A stretch of DNA of 9,585 bases from Oscillospiraceae bacterium (lineage in GTDB: Bacteria; Bacillota; Clostridia; Oscillospirales; Ruminococcaceae). This document shows positions 1 through 6,980 of the stretch, in pieces. Below the pieces are notes generated by a model. The model made no database searches. It worked only from the letters and a program-made list of their open reading frames with translations, and had not been told where the DNA came from. Numbering within the stretch: the stretch's first letter is position 1; each line of letters begins with the position of its first letter. Both the position numbers and the translations under genes were made by a program. Where the stretch lies: positions 1-9,585 of the forward strand of contig CAAFQL010000228.1 in NCBI GenBank assembly GCA_900765125.1, given 5' to 3'.

Positions 1-3000
1 AGGATCGTTGTCATCCATTGATTCACGATACTGTTCAAGTGACTTGTTCATGTACTCATAGCATTTTGATTTATTGCCTAAATACCGATAAGTAACAGAA
101 AAATCCATATTTCTTTGTGCTACAATAACTAAGCTATCAAGTTCTGTTTTATCATAAGCACTACTAATAATTTCAGATGTTTCTGCACCTTTTTCAAGGG
201 CATTTCTGTCCTTATCCTGATACCACTGGTCCATGTAAACAGTATATAAGTTATAATACCAATCAAGTGTTTCTGCATTCTCATGACCTCGACCCCTCTC
301 GTATATATCAATGACTTTTTGCAGGTATTCGATTTGCTTTGTAGTATTTCCAAGCCGCATATATACAATAGAGATCAGAGAATAAATATCGCATGAATAG
401 CTGTTATTCTCACCGTATTCACTGTCGAAAAGTTCTATTGCTTTATGATAATATTTTAGTGCAGACTCAAAATTTTTCGCTCCGCAGTACATAGTCCCCG
501 CATCACTGTACAGATCAGCAAGGTCATTTACAAACATATCATTCGGCTGAATATTCCCTATATGCCGTGTCATATATTCAGCTGCCTGCCGGTAATAATT
601 AGAGGCTTCATCTAAATGATCAAACTCCTCTTCCGTGCTGCCAAGCTGATTGTATGCTCTTGCAATATATTCAGCTTTTTCAGTTTTTAGAGAATCTTCA
701 AGACGCTGATCGGACAGCATTTTCGCAGAATCGTAATTGTTATCCTTAATGGCGTCATTGCATAATTCTTCTAATAAATATCCGCAGGAAGCCGGTGTTC
801 CTAACTCTCGAATCTTACCCTCATAGAACTGCTTTTTCTCATGGTCTTCTAAGATAGAATAAATTCTTCTTAGATAGAGGTAGCTGTTAAGCAGCTCTTT
901 TTTGTGCTCGCCCTCAAGCTCGTGAACAATTTCAATAATATGCTGATTCGCCCACAGAGCACTTTGAAAATCACATTCCTCCATATATATGTGCAAGTTC
1001 AGATAGTCGAGAAGCAGCACGATATAGATGGAATTACCCTTAATATGACGAGCTGTATGGCGGAGCCATGGGATATACTGTTCCCTCTTTTCATAGTCAA
1101 ATGTATTAATATCTATCGCAATACCGGCGGTAGTTTTAATAAATTCTTCACAATGAGCTATATCCGGCTTCAATTCATTGCAAAGCACTTCTGAAATTAA
1201 TGGGTGCAGCAGCAGAATATCATAGTTTTCCAAATTTTGAAACTGTATCCAGCCACAGTTGATAAGTGAATTCAGCAAGGATATCTGTTCATCTGTAAGC
1301 TCACAAAAATCAAGAAAATCACCGGTATCAATTGGATTTGGACCTATCAGCGCAGCATAACGCAGTATTTGTTTCATTCCTTCTGACAATCCAAAAATAT
1401 TGAAAAGCATAGCGATATGCTCATAAGCGGTCTTGCTTTTCAGATTGCCGTCTTTAAATCCTCGTACCTTCCCTTTATTTCCTGCGGTTATTCCGTTTTC
1501 CTCAAGAAGCTCATACATTTTTGCAGGAGTGACTCCCATTGTCTGCATATGTTTAGCAATAAGTTCAAGTGCCATTGTATGACCTAAAACAGCGGAAATA
1601 ATATCTTCAAGTGCTATTTCATCCTCTGCCGTCACTTCTGATTTGTAGTAATATGTCATGATACTGTAGAGGTCGTCAAAATCATCCATAGCATCAATCT
1701 CATACTGAGGAAATGTGTCGGAATAGTCCACACGGCTTGTTATCAGGAGTTTGCATGGCAAAGAGGTCAATGCGTCAAGATTATCGCAGTTTTCAGTATC
1801 AAAATTATCCAGAATAATAAGGTGACGAGGTGTGCAGATGGATTGCAGCACCTCTATTTTTCGCTTAAAATACGCAGAATCGTCCTCATCCTCCGAACGG
1901 CTGCAATTCATCACGGGGAAATTGGAATCCGGCACAACGGTTTCTATAATATTCTTTTGAAACCGCACAAACACCGCCGCATCATACTCTTTGGCAAAGT
2001 CAAGCGCATAATGCTTTGCAAGCTCTGATTTTCCGATTCCGCCTATGCCATGAAGTATGAGAAAATTATTTTCGGATAAAGCCGCATGAATTTCGGCAAT
2101 TTCACGGTCACGTCCGCAAAAGTAGTTATTTCCAAGTGGCAGAAATGTTTTAAGAAAAGGCTTGGGACTTTGATTTTCTTTAATATACGGCTCTATCAGG
2201 TCAAGCAGATCGTCGCAGTTTTGGAAGCGTTTCTCTGAATTTGAAGTCAAAGTTTTTCTGAAAATCTCTGTAACCATTCGCCGCACTTCCGGTTTTTCAG
2301 AGCGAAGCAGGCTGTTGTCAAATTCATTTTCCCACCCTGAGCGATTGCGTCTGTCAAGCAAGGACGGAGGACGGTGAAAAAGCAGATACATGAATAATGC
2401 GCCCACCCCGTAAATATCAGTTTTCTGCGAAATATCCCGTAGCTTTCTTTGCAGTAATTCCGGCGCACCCCATGAATCTGTGCAAGATAAATTCTGCGGC
2501 TGAATATTATCCATTTGGACTGCGCTGTCAAAATCAAACAGCATGACCATTTCCGGAGTTTCGGGATAAAGCATAACATTTTGCGGCTTTAAGTCGAGAT
2601 ACAAATAGCCATTATCATGGAAATTAGCAATTTGCAGAGTGACAGATCGAATGACACGAAAAATATCATAAAGCGTTAAGTCTGCATCTTCAATTGGAAT
2701 TGCATTTTGACAGCTCATGGCGATATATCTGGTGTTGTTTCCCTCATAAATACCCTGAATATTGGCAATGCTGTTCATGCTTTCCGGCATCATACGGAAC
2801 TGCATCTGCTTACGATAACCTTCTGTGAAATGTCGGAGTGCGTCATGAAATTCATCGGTATTTTCTATTATCAAGTTGTCTTGTTTCCTTGCGATTTCCA
2901 GCCATTCCGGATAGAATTCTTTCAGACGCATCATAAATTTATTATCTTCCGAATCCGTATAAACGGCTGTATATACGATACAGCTTCCGCCCATGCCTAT

Positions 3001-3087
3001 TATTTTTGTGATTTTAAAATTATAGGATTTTTTTATGCCGATCTCGTTAAGCTGAATTATCGTTCCAACTTTTAAAGGCGTTCTCAT
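1..3087 (-). CDS. Hanks-type kinase - NB-ARC (STAND NTPase) - TPR protein, 3' end outside window
   Basis: The minus strand reads 1029 codons from ATG at 3087 to base 1 with no stop, so the C-terminus is missing. Seen: a kinase domain at about residues 20-300, with a glycine-rich loop at 31-39 (GMGGSCIVY), beta-3 Lys56 in LKEFYP, a catalytic loop YLDLKPQN with Asp165, Lys167 and Asn170, a metal-binding Asp185 in DFD (instead of DFG), an APE-like GAPE at 207-210 and a helix-I Arg287. Then an NB-ARC NTPase at about 315-640, with P-loop GIGGIGKS (Lys353), Walker B LIILDNFD (Asp427), a sensor-like LLITSR (Arg452) and LHPLI (His628) where MHD-type motifs sit. Beyond about 690 the sequence is helical and TPR-like, rich in Ala/Tyr/Leu pairs such as SALKYYHKAIELF. 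Family knowledge: STAND proteins sense a ligand through repeats, oligomerise on ATP and activate their N-terminal domain, here a Ser/Thr kinase. The His of HRD is replaced by Tyr163, but the key Asp and Lys remain, so activity is plausible. An AfsR-like signalling role is the alternative to immunity. Confidence 0.9.
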   Translation of the reverse strand, partial: MRTPLKVGTIIQLNEIGIKKSYNFKITKIIGMGGSCIVYTAVYTDSEDNKFMMRLKEFYPEWLEIARKQDNLIIENTDEFHDALRHFTEGYRKQMQFRMMPESMNSIANIQGIYEGNNTRYIAMSCQNAIPIEDADLTLYDIFRVIRSVTLQIANFHDNGYLYLDLKPQNVMLYPETPEMVMLFDFDSAVQMDNIQPQNLSCTDSWGAPELLQRKLRDISQKTDIYGVGALFMYLLFHRPPSLLDRRNRSGWENEFDNSLLRSEKPEVRRMVTEIFRKTLTSNSEKRFQNCDDLLDLIEPYIKENQSPKPFLKTFLPLGNNYFCGRDREIAEIHAALSENNFLILHGIGGIGKSELAKHYALDFAKEYDAAVFVRFQKNIIETVVPDSNFPVMNCSRSEDEDDSAYFKRKIEVLQSICTPRHLIILDNFDTENCDNLDALTSLPCKLLITSRVDYSDTFPQYEIDAMDDFDDLYSIMTYYYKSEVTAEDEIALEDIISAVLGHTMALELIAKHMQTMGVTPAKMYELLEENGITAGNKGKVRGFKDGNLKSKTAYEHIAMLFNIFGLSEGMKQILRYAALIGPNPIDTGDFLDFCELTDEQISLLNSLINCGWIQFQNLENYDILLLHPLISEVLCNELKPDIAHCEEFIKTTAGIAIDINTFDYEKREQYIPWLRHTARHIKGNSIYIVLLLDYLNLHIYMEECDFQSALWANQHIIEIVHELEGEHKKELLNSYLYLRRIYSILEDHEKKQFYEGKIRELGTPASCGYLLEELCNDAIKDNNYDSAKMLSDQRLEDSLKTEKAEYIARAYNQLGSTEEEFDHLDEASNYYRQAAEYMTRHIGNIQPNDMFVNDLADLYSDAGTMYCGAKNFESALKYYHKAIELFDSEYGENNSYSCDIYSLISIVYMRLGNTTKQIEYLQKVIDIYERGRGHENAETLDWYYNLYTVYMDQWYQDKDRNALEKGAETSEIISSAYDKTELDSLVIVAQRNMDFSVTYRYLGNKSKCYEYMNKSLEQYRESMDDNDP

Positions 3088-3446
3088 TTTGTTTCCACCT
3101 CCTTCAAATATTGCTTGAGTTCATTAAGACTTTGAAACCGTCTCTTTGGATTGCTGCATAATGTTCTGCAAAACAGTTCCATAAAATGGGGATATTTTGC
3201 AAATCTGCGACGCTCCAACCATGTGACAGGTTTTCCCTCAATCATCTGATATAGATAGCTGCCAATCACAAATACATACGCAGATTCTGCAAAATTATCA
3301 TGTTCTCTGCACTCGGGCGGAATCAGGTTTTGCAGGTTCGCAGGTTCAAAATTTGCGGAATATGCTGCAATAAATTCCCTGACAGGCAGACGCTCGTGTT
3401 CCATAATACAAATCATTTTGATTGCATTTTCAAAGATATACTCCAT
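3084..3446 (-). CDS. small protein resembling only the C-lobe of a Hanks kinase
   Basis: 120 aa from the ATG at 3446. The ATG six bases earlier (3452) is less likely because the AGGGAG ribosome site would then be only two bases from it. Seen: residues 41-45 LIPPE resemble the APE motif, 57-74 (YVFVIGSYLYQMIEGKPV) match the helix-F stretch of kinases (DVYSLG.LLYELLTGKPP type), and 99-106 NPKRRFQS match the helix-I region with its conserved Arg. No glycine loop, beta-3 Lys, HRD or DFG is present, so it cannot be an active kinase alone. The same region of the downstream kinase reads SNSEKRFQN, which suggests relatedness. Its stop overlaps the kinase start (ATGA), so the two are translationally coupled and probably made in fixed ratio. 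It may be a pseudokinase partner or regulator of the downstream protein (inference), or a degenerate duplicate. Confidence 0.75.
   Translation of the reverse strand: MEYIFENAIKMICIMEHERLPVREFIAAYSANFEPANLQNLIPPECREHDNFAESAYVFVIGSYLYQMIEGKPVTWLERRRFAKYPHFMELFCRTLCSNPKRRFQSLNELKQYLKEVETK
3095..3104 (-). promoter_or_regulatory. strong ribosome binding site of the kinase-NB-ARC gene
   Basis: Minus-strand AAGGAGGTGG inside the end of the C-lobe gene, about eight to ten bases before ATG 3087. It fixes the kinase start and allows independent as well as coupled initiation. Confidence 0.85.
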
Positions 3447-3452
3447 ATTCAT

Positions 3453-3460
3453 CTCTCCCT
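3453..3460 (-). promoter_or_regulatory. ribosome binding site deciding the C-lobe gene start
   Basis: Minus-strand AGGGAGAG. The core is about eight bases from ATG 3446 but only two from ATG 3452, which favours 3446. Confidence 0.65.
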
Positions 3461-3487
3461 GCGCTTATTTTAAGACAAAGAAAGAAT

Positions 3488-3505
3488 GATTTGTAAAAAT
3501 GATTT
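3488..3505 (+). repeat. copy A of an 18-bp inverted repeat flanking the HTH-like gene
   Basis: GATTTGTAAAAATGATTT on the plus strand, ending on the last base of the HTH-like gene's stop codon. The identical word is on the minus strand at 4716-4733, and similarity continues with a one-base offset into CAG. The two copies face each other about 1.2 kb apart. Confidence 0.7.
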
Positions 3506-4701
3506 CAGAAATCTTCTATAATGTCTGTGTAGTATCTTGCAATGGCTTCTCTGAATTCGTTTAGAGGATATTCATTGTAAGCGCAGTGCATAAAGAGCCA
3601 ATCATAGGGATTTCTGATGTACAGCTTCGGATAACCGCAGGTGTAAAGCAAATCATCTGTATCACGCACAAAGTCACTGAAATTTTCTTCCAGAGAGCAG
3701 AACATTTTATCCTTACGTTTCTCATAGAAAAGCGATGCAAAATAGCGGTAAAAATTCAGAAATATCAGCGCTTTTCGCATAGATTCATATGATACCGGCT
3801 TCCTGTTTTTTATATTGGAAAGCTGCATTTTCAATGGAAAATTAGATTTTACAATTTCAGGCAACTCAGCCGCTTTTGCAAAAGATTGTTCCCCTTTATA
3901 CCAAAGAATATCTGCACCCAGCATCTGAAACAAAAGCAGGTCAATATTTGCTTTTCGGTTGATTTTACGGGATTCATGCTCGGTTGTTTCGATTTCATAC
4001 ATTTTCACCGCAAGCTCGCAGGTTTCGTCAATGAGGGCATTGGCATATCGGTAGGCAGTCTGATTGTTCCGGAAAAATTCACTATGATTCTTTTGGATAT
4101 ATGTAAGCAATTCCTTTTCGGTATGTACTTTTTTCAGCGCATTGCCGATCATGCTGGTGTATTCCAGAACAGGTGGTTCGTTTGTATATGATTCCAGAAT
4201 TTTATCTGCTTTCGCAATTAATTCCTGTGCAGCAGAATAGTTCAGATGATTGGCAAAGCAGTAATAATAAACTGCTTCATGGTGGTCACGGTAATTGAAA
4301 GGACATTCAAAGTACACTTTCCAAAAGAATTCTACGACTTCATCAAGGGAAAAATCCAATGCAAAACACAGCAGATATACAAGTTCCCTACTTCGGCTTC
4401 CGGAGATTGGACGCTTGTCTGTGAACCAGTTCCTGATATTTGTGCGGTTAATGGTTATGCCATTTTCTGCACATTTTTCAAGTATAAAAGCAACTTTGGC
4501 TTCAATAGAATTTGTATCGCCGTTATATCCATGTGCAGTAATGGAAGCGGTCAGACCATCTGCAAATGTCTTGCATTGGTAGGTATGCAGGTAATCTTCC
4601 TGTATTTCATCTTCATCATCAAAGGTATAATCATCTTCAAGCAGTGAATCGAGACAGCGGCGAGTCAATTCTCCTGCATTGTCATATAGTGTATCAGTCA
4701 T
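3505..4701 (-). CDS. HTH/XRE-like protein of unknown function, first gene of the kinase unit
   Basis: 398 aa from the ATG at 4701, which has AGGAGG six bases upstream; the in-frame ATG at 4722 lies upstream of that site and is rejected. Seen: an acidic N-terminus (residues 22-36), then a helical segment at about 67-125 (AFILEKCAENGITINRTNIRNWF...) that reads like an XRE-type helix-turn-helix with the usual LLCFALDFSLDEVVEFF tail. The stretch at about 124-165 (CPFNYRDHHEAVYYYC) and the C-terminus at 347-390 (CGYPKLYIRNPYDWLFMHCAY) look like two related helical modules. I know this general layout from Firmicute genes lying next to Ser/Thr kinases, but not a defined function. No enzyme motif is visible. 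It heads the leftward unit and is 58 bases from the next start, so a regulatory or adaptor role for the kinase/STAND protein is plausible. An 18-bp inverted repeat brackets the gene. Confidence 0.8.
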   Translation of the reverse strand: MTDTLYDNAGELTRRCLDSLLEDDYTFDDEDEIQEDYLHTYQCKTFADGLTASITAHGYNGDTNSIEAKVAFILEKCAENGITINRTNIRNWFTDKRPISGSRSRELVYLLCFALDFSLDEVVEFFWKVYFECPFNYRDHHEAVYYYCFANHLNYSAAQELIAKADKILESYTNEPPVLEYTSMIGNALKKVHTEKELLTYIQKNHSEFFRNNQTAYRYANALIDETCELAVKMYEIETTEHESRKINRKANIDLLLFQMLGADILWYKGEQSFAKAAELPEIVKSNFPLKMQLSNIKNRKPVSYESMRKALIFLNFYRYFASLFYEKRKDKMFCSLEENFSDFVRDTDDLLYTCGYPKLYIRNPYDWLFMHCAYNEYPLNEFREAIARYYTDIIEDF

Positions 4702-4707
4702 TTTGAT

Positions 4708-4713
4708 CCTCCT
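4708..4713 (-). promoter_or_regulatory. ribosome binding site of the HTH-like gene
   Basis: Minus-strand AGGAGG six bases before ATG 4701; it rules out the upstream in-frame ATG at 4722. Confidence 0.85.
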
Positions 4714-4715
4714 GA

Positions 4716-4733
4716 AAATCATTTTTACAAATC
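4716..4733 (-). repeat. copy B of the 18-bp inverted repeat, next to the HTH-like gene's ribosome site
   Basis: Minus-strand GATTTGTAAAAATGATTT, identical to 3488-3505, just upstream of the AGGAGG of the 398-aa gene. Its position in the leader would suit an operator; its pairing with copy A would suit a recombination or insertion footprint. The sequence alone does not decide. Confidence 0.7.
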
Positions 4734-4781
4734 TTTCCCGGCAGGTTGTAGAATGTAATCACAGCAGAAATGCAAAATCAA

Positions 4782-4788
4782 AAGGAGG
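4782..4788 (+). promoter_or_regulatory. ribosome binding site of the zinc-ribbon gene
   Basis: AAGGAGG eight bases before ATG 4797; it shows that the in-frame ATG at 4770 is not the start. A weak promoter candidate lies upstream (TTTACA 4724-4729, TAGAAT 4749-4754), but its 19-base spacer makes it uncertain. Confidence 0.85.
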
Positions 4789-4796
4789 AAATTACT

Positions 4797-4955
4797 ATGA
4801 ATCAGAAACCTTGGAAAGATGCAAAAGGAAATTGTAAATGTGAAAGCTGCGGGAAAACAGTTCCCAAGAATAGTTTATATTGGGAGCGTGGACTTGGCTA
4901 TTGTAAAGCCTGCTACAAGGACATTCAGCATTACAATCAGCGCAAAAGAAGTTAA
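4797..4955 (+). CDS. 52-aa zinc-ribbon protein (two CxxC knuckles)
   Basis: Starts at ATG 4797 behind a near-perfect AAGGAGG. Seen: CESC at residues 16-19 and CKAC at 36-39, each followed by Gly/Lys or Tyr/Lys, with a basic tail (QRKRS). Two CxxC pairs 16 residues apart are the layout of a small treble-clef or rubredoxin-like zinc ribbon. There are no membrane segments and no signal peptide. Such miniature zinc ribbons often bind nucleic acid or a protein partner, but nothing here points to one function. It is divergent from the HTH-like gene (95 bases between the starts) and its TAA shares bases with the TAA of the opposing XRE gene (TTAA at 4952-4955), so there is no room for a terminator between them. 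Confidence 0.75.
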   Translation: MNQKPWKDAKGNCKCESCGKTVPKNSLYWERGLGYCKACYKDIQHYNQRKRS

Positions 4956-5212
4956 TCGGTAATTGGAATGGAATCGTCTATCAGGTCGGTAATACTTACT
5001 TCCAGAACTCGTGATAAGGCGACCAATTCAATATCGGTAACAAATCGCTCGCCGTTTTCGATTCTACGGATAAAATGATGATCAACATCGAATCCGGCGA
5101 GCTGCATTTTTCTTGCAAGTTCTCTTTGCGAGATATTTCTCTGATGCCGGAGCGCTGTCAGGCGTTCTCCGGTAATATTATTGGAGCCTGTTTTAGTTTT
5201 TAGCTTGAACAT
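4952..5212 (-). CDS. XRE-family HTH transcriptional regulator
   Basis: 86 aa from ATG 5212, which has AAGGAG eight bases upstream; the longer frame from 5269 would add a hydrophobic stretch without a ribosome site. Seen: a cI/XRE helix-turn-helix over about residues 15-75, with LTALRHQRNISQRELARKM as helices 1-2, HHFIRRIENGERFV as the recognition helix and loop, and ELVALSRVLEVSITDLI as the closing helices. The AGFDVDHHFIRRIENGERFVTDIEL pattern is one I associate with Firmicute single-domain repressors. It probably binds DNA as a dimer. It is divergent from the membrane-protein gene with 63 bases between, so it may control itself and that gene (inference). No clear operator palindrome is visible in the gap. 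Confidence 0.9.
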   Translation of the reverse strand: MFKLKTKTGSNNITGERLTALRHQRNISQRELARKMQLAGFDVDHHFIRRIENGERFVTDIELVALSRVLEVSITDLIDDSIPITD

Positions 5213-5220
5213 GACGGGTT

Positions 5221-5226
5221 CTCCTT
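5221..5226 (-). promoter_or_regulatory. ribosome binding site of the XRE gene
   Basis: Minus-strand AAGGAG eight bases before ATG 5212; it sets the short 86-aa form as the real product. Confidence 0.8.
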
Positions 5227-5275
5227 TTGTTGAATACTCATAATCAAAGAGGAAGAGTACGAAGTTCAAGTAGAA

Positions 5276-6205
5276 ATGATAACATATGCATCGGTACGTG
5301 ATGACGGATCTTTCATAGGCAGAAATACAAAAACTCGTGAAGAATATGAGAAGCTACCCTGCCATGGCAATGTAAAGATTCTTGACAGGTATTATAAGCC
5401 CCAAAAGAAAACAAGAACAGTTATCGCCGATCAACATGATACAAGCGGTGAGATAAAAGGCTGCTATGAGGGAAAAGTAGTAAAAACAGAAAACGGAATC
5501 AGCGGGTTTGATGAATGGCTCGATTCGCTGTGTACTGTGGAAACGGCTGGTGACGCTGTCCCAGACGGCAGAAAGATGCCGCTCCTTGAAAGTGATAAAT
5601 ATGCAGAAGAACAAGTAATGCCTGCTATCGCTAAAAAGGCTGAGAAAGAATGCAAAGATGAAGTTCCGGGAACAAAATACAATAGCTTTTCAGTTGACGA
5701 TCTTGAAACAAAATTTACTATCACTGCAATATACTGTCCTGTTTATATCGTTACTTATGAATACGAAGGCAAGGAGTATCTAGTATACATGAGCGGAGCA
5801 ATCCAGGATAGTTGCCATAGTGATGAAAAACCTATAGATTCCGATCTCGCAGAGAAGAAAAAAGAACTTGATGAAGAGCTGGAAGCTTTAAAGAGTACAA
5901 GGCTGAAATATGGTCTTTTAGGATTTGGACTTCCGCCTGTGTTGTTCCTTATAGCAGCTTTATTACAGATACAAGCATTATACGTTGTTACAATTATTGC
6001 TATGATAGCAATTGCTGTGTTCTTTATTGGATTTAAGTTTATTCCTCAGCATAAAAAAGTGAAAGAGCAGGATGCAGTTATCAATACACGCTTAGGCAAC
6101 CTTGATGCTAAGAAGAAAGAGATCATCGCTATCATTAAAAATGACGCTCTATCCGCTGAACAACAGAAAGAACAAGTCAAAAGTCTGGTAGAAAATGCGA
6201 AATAA
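5276..6205 (+). CDS. hypothetical membrane protein with two C-terminal TM helices, possibly N-terminally truncated
   Basis: 309 aa from ATG 5276. Seen: a soluble N-terminal part, a beta-rich segment at about 147-173 (TITAIYCPVYIVTYEYEGKEYLVYMSG), a charged coiled-coil-like stretch at 188-210, TM helices at about 213-231 and 235-256, and a charged C-terminal helix. The YCPVY..TYEY.GKEY pattern followed by membrane helices resembles Clostridia zinc-ribbon membrane proteins, which begin with a CxxC ribbon that is absent here. The start is odd: the only purine-rich stretch (AAAGAGGAAGAG, 5246-5257) is about 18 bases away. The frame stays open upstream to TGA 5231, reading IIKEEEYEVQVE with no ATG, GTG or TTG. 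It may be a gene that lost its front, or may start weakly at 5276. It is followed 16 bases later by the next gene in the same direction. Function unknown. Confidence 0.7.
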   Translation: MITYASVRDDGSFIGRNTKTREEYEKLPCHGNVKILDRYYKPQKKTRTVIADQHDTSGEIKGCYEGKVVKTENGISGFDEWLDSLCTVETAGDAVPDGRKMPLLESDKYAEEQVMPAIAKKAEKECKDEVPGTKYNSFSVDDLETKFTITAIYCPVYIVTYEYEGKEYLVYMSGAIQDSCHSDEKPIDSDLAEKKKELDEELEALKSTRLKYGLLGFGLPPVLFLIAALLQIQALYVVTIIAMIAIAVFFIGFKFIPQHKKVKEQDAVINTRLGNLDAKKKEIIAIIKNDALSAEQQKEQVKSLVENAK

Positions 6206-6221
6206 ATTCAAGGATAATTAA

Positions 6222-6902
6222 ATGAATCTGTTCTTAAAATTTCAAAAGAATAAATATGGTGCAGAGACGAAAACAGTAATAAAGCTTCTCTCAAAGTGGG
6301 AGCAGGAGCATTTTCCTTATACCAGCTATAGTTACTCTTCATATACAGGAACTAAAATAAATATAAGCAGATATACAATATATAAAAGTGAAACAGGAGA
6401 AAAAGTACAGCTTTCTGATATTGCATTACCACAGACAAAAACATCAAATGTCAAGCGTATTGTAAAAGCAGTCGTTAATTGGTGGGAGAATGACAAAAGT
6501 TCAACCCTACCCTATTTTATAGCAGAATACCGCAGTAATGTTGCAACGGAGATACAAAGGTTCAGAGCAAACTGTATGAAGCTCGACAAGCTTAGTGATG
6601 AACTAAAAAAGGACAGTCTTTTCTCAGAGATAGAGCGTCTGTTTCATGCAAAGCTCAAGGTTCTATATAATGAATTGCTTTTCTGCAAGTTTGAGAATCT
6701 TGGAAAGGTAGACTATTTCCAGACGATACATAGCAAGCTACTGTCGCTTTGCAATGATATGAAAACTCTGAATACGGCTTTTGCGGATTATATGTATGCC
6801 CTTTCCAGAACGGAGTACGAAAATAATAAGCAGGATTTGGAGCGAATCCGTATCACTGTAGAGGCTATGTCTGAGGTTGCCGAACAATACGCAAATGAAT
6901 AA
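6222..6902 (+). CDS. hypothetical protein, helical, 226 aa
   Basis: Start ATG 6222 has AGGA seven bases upstream. I do not recognise the family. Seen: a basic N-terminus (MNLFLKFQKNKYG), a Tyr/Ser-rich segment at about 32-54 (YTSYSYSSYTG), a tryptophan pair in VVNWWEND at about 88-93, then from about 100 to the end a long, mostly helical, charged region that could form coiled coils (IERLFHAKLKVLYNELL, TEYENNKQDLERIRITVEAMSEVAEQ). There is no signal peptide, TM helix or enzyme motif. It lies 16 bases behind the membrane-protein gene and in front of an intrinsic terminator, so the two probably form one transcript and may act together. Confidence 0.75.
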   Translation: MNLFLKFQKNKYGAETKTVIKLLSKWEQEHFPYTSYSYSSYTGTKINISRYTIYKSETGEKVQLSDIALPQTKTSNVKRIVKAVVNWWENDKSSTLPYFIAEYRSNVATEIQRFRANCMKLDKLSDELKKDSLFSEIERLFHAKLKVLYNELLFCKFENLGKVDYFQTIHSKLLSLCNDMKTLNTAFADYMYALSRTEYENNKQDLERIRITVEAMSEVAEQYANE

Positions 6903-6907
6903 AGATA

Positions 6908-6940
6908 AACTCGGCTGCAAATAATGTGGCTGAGTTTTTT
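6908..6940 (+). terminator. intrinsic terminator after the 226-aa gene
   Basis: Stem AACTCGGCT (6908-6916) with GGCTGAGTT (6928-6936), nine pairs including two G-T wobbles, an 11-base loop and a run of six T at 6935-6940. It starts five bases after the stop codon. Confidence 0.75.
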
Positions 6941-6980
6941 AAACAAAATAAGTAGTAACGAGATCGGTAACAGTTTTAAA

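Noticed and set aside
904..1194. Plus-strand open frame of 96 codons
   Set aside because: It lies antisense within the continuous kinase-NB-ARC-TPR frame, has no ribosome site and reads as low-sense protein; it is a shadow of the real gene.
2247..2579. Minus-strand open frame of 110 codons
   Set aside because: It is another frame of the same strand inside the kinase domain, where the true frame carries the catalytic motifs.
2707..3075. Plus-strand open frame of 122 codons
   Set aside because: Antisense to the kinase N-lobe, whose glycine loop and Lys56 are clear on the other strand; no start signals.
4246..4647. Plus-strand frames of 133 and 95 codons
   Set aside because: Both are antisense to the 398-aa HTH-like gene, which has a good ribosome site and coherent protein sequence.
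5230..5247. TTGA...TCAA as an operator for the XRE regulator
   Set aside because: Only four bases per arm match, which is expected by chance in this AT-rich gap.
5354..5724. Minus-strand frames of 86 codons each
   Set aside because: Shadows of the membrane-protein gene; no ribosome site and Ser/Phe-rich composition typical of antisense frames.
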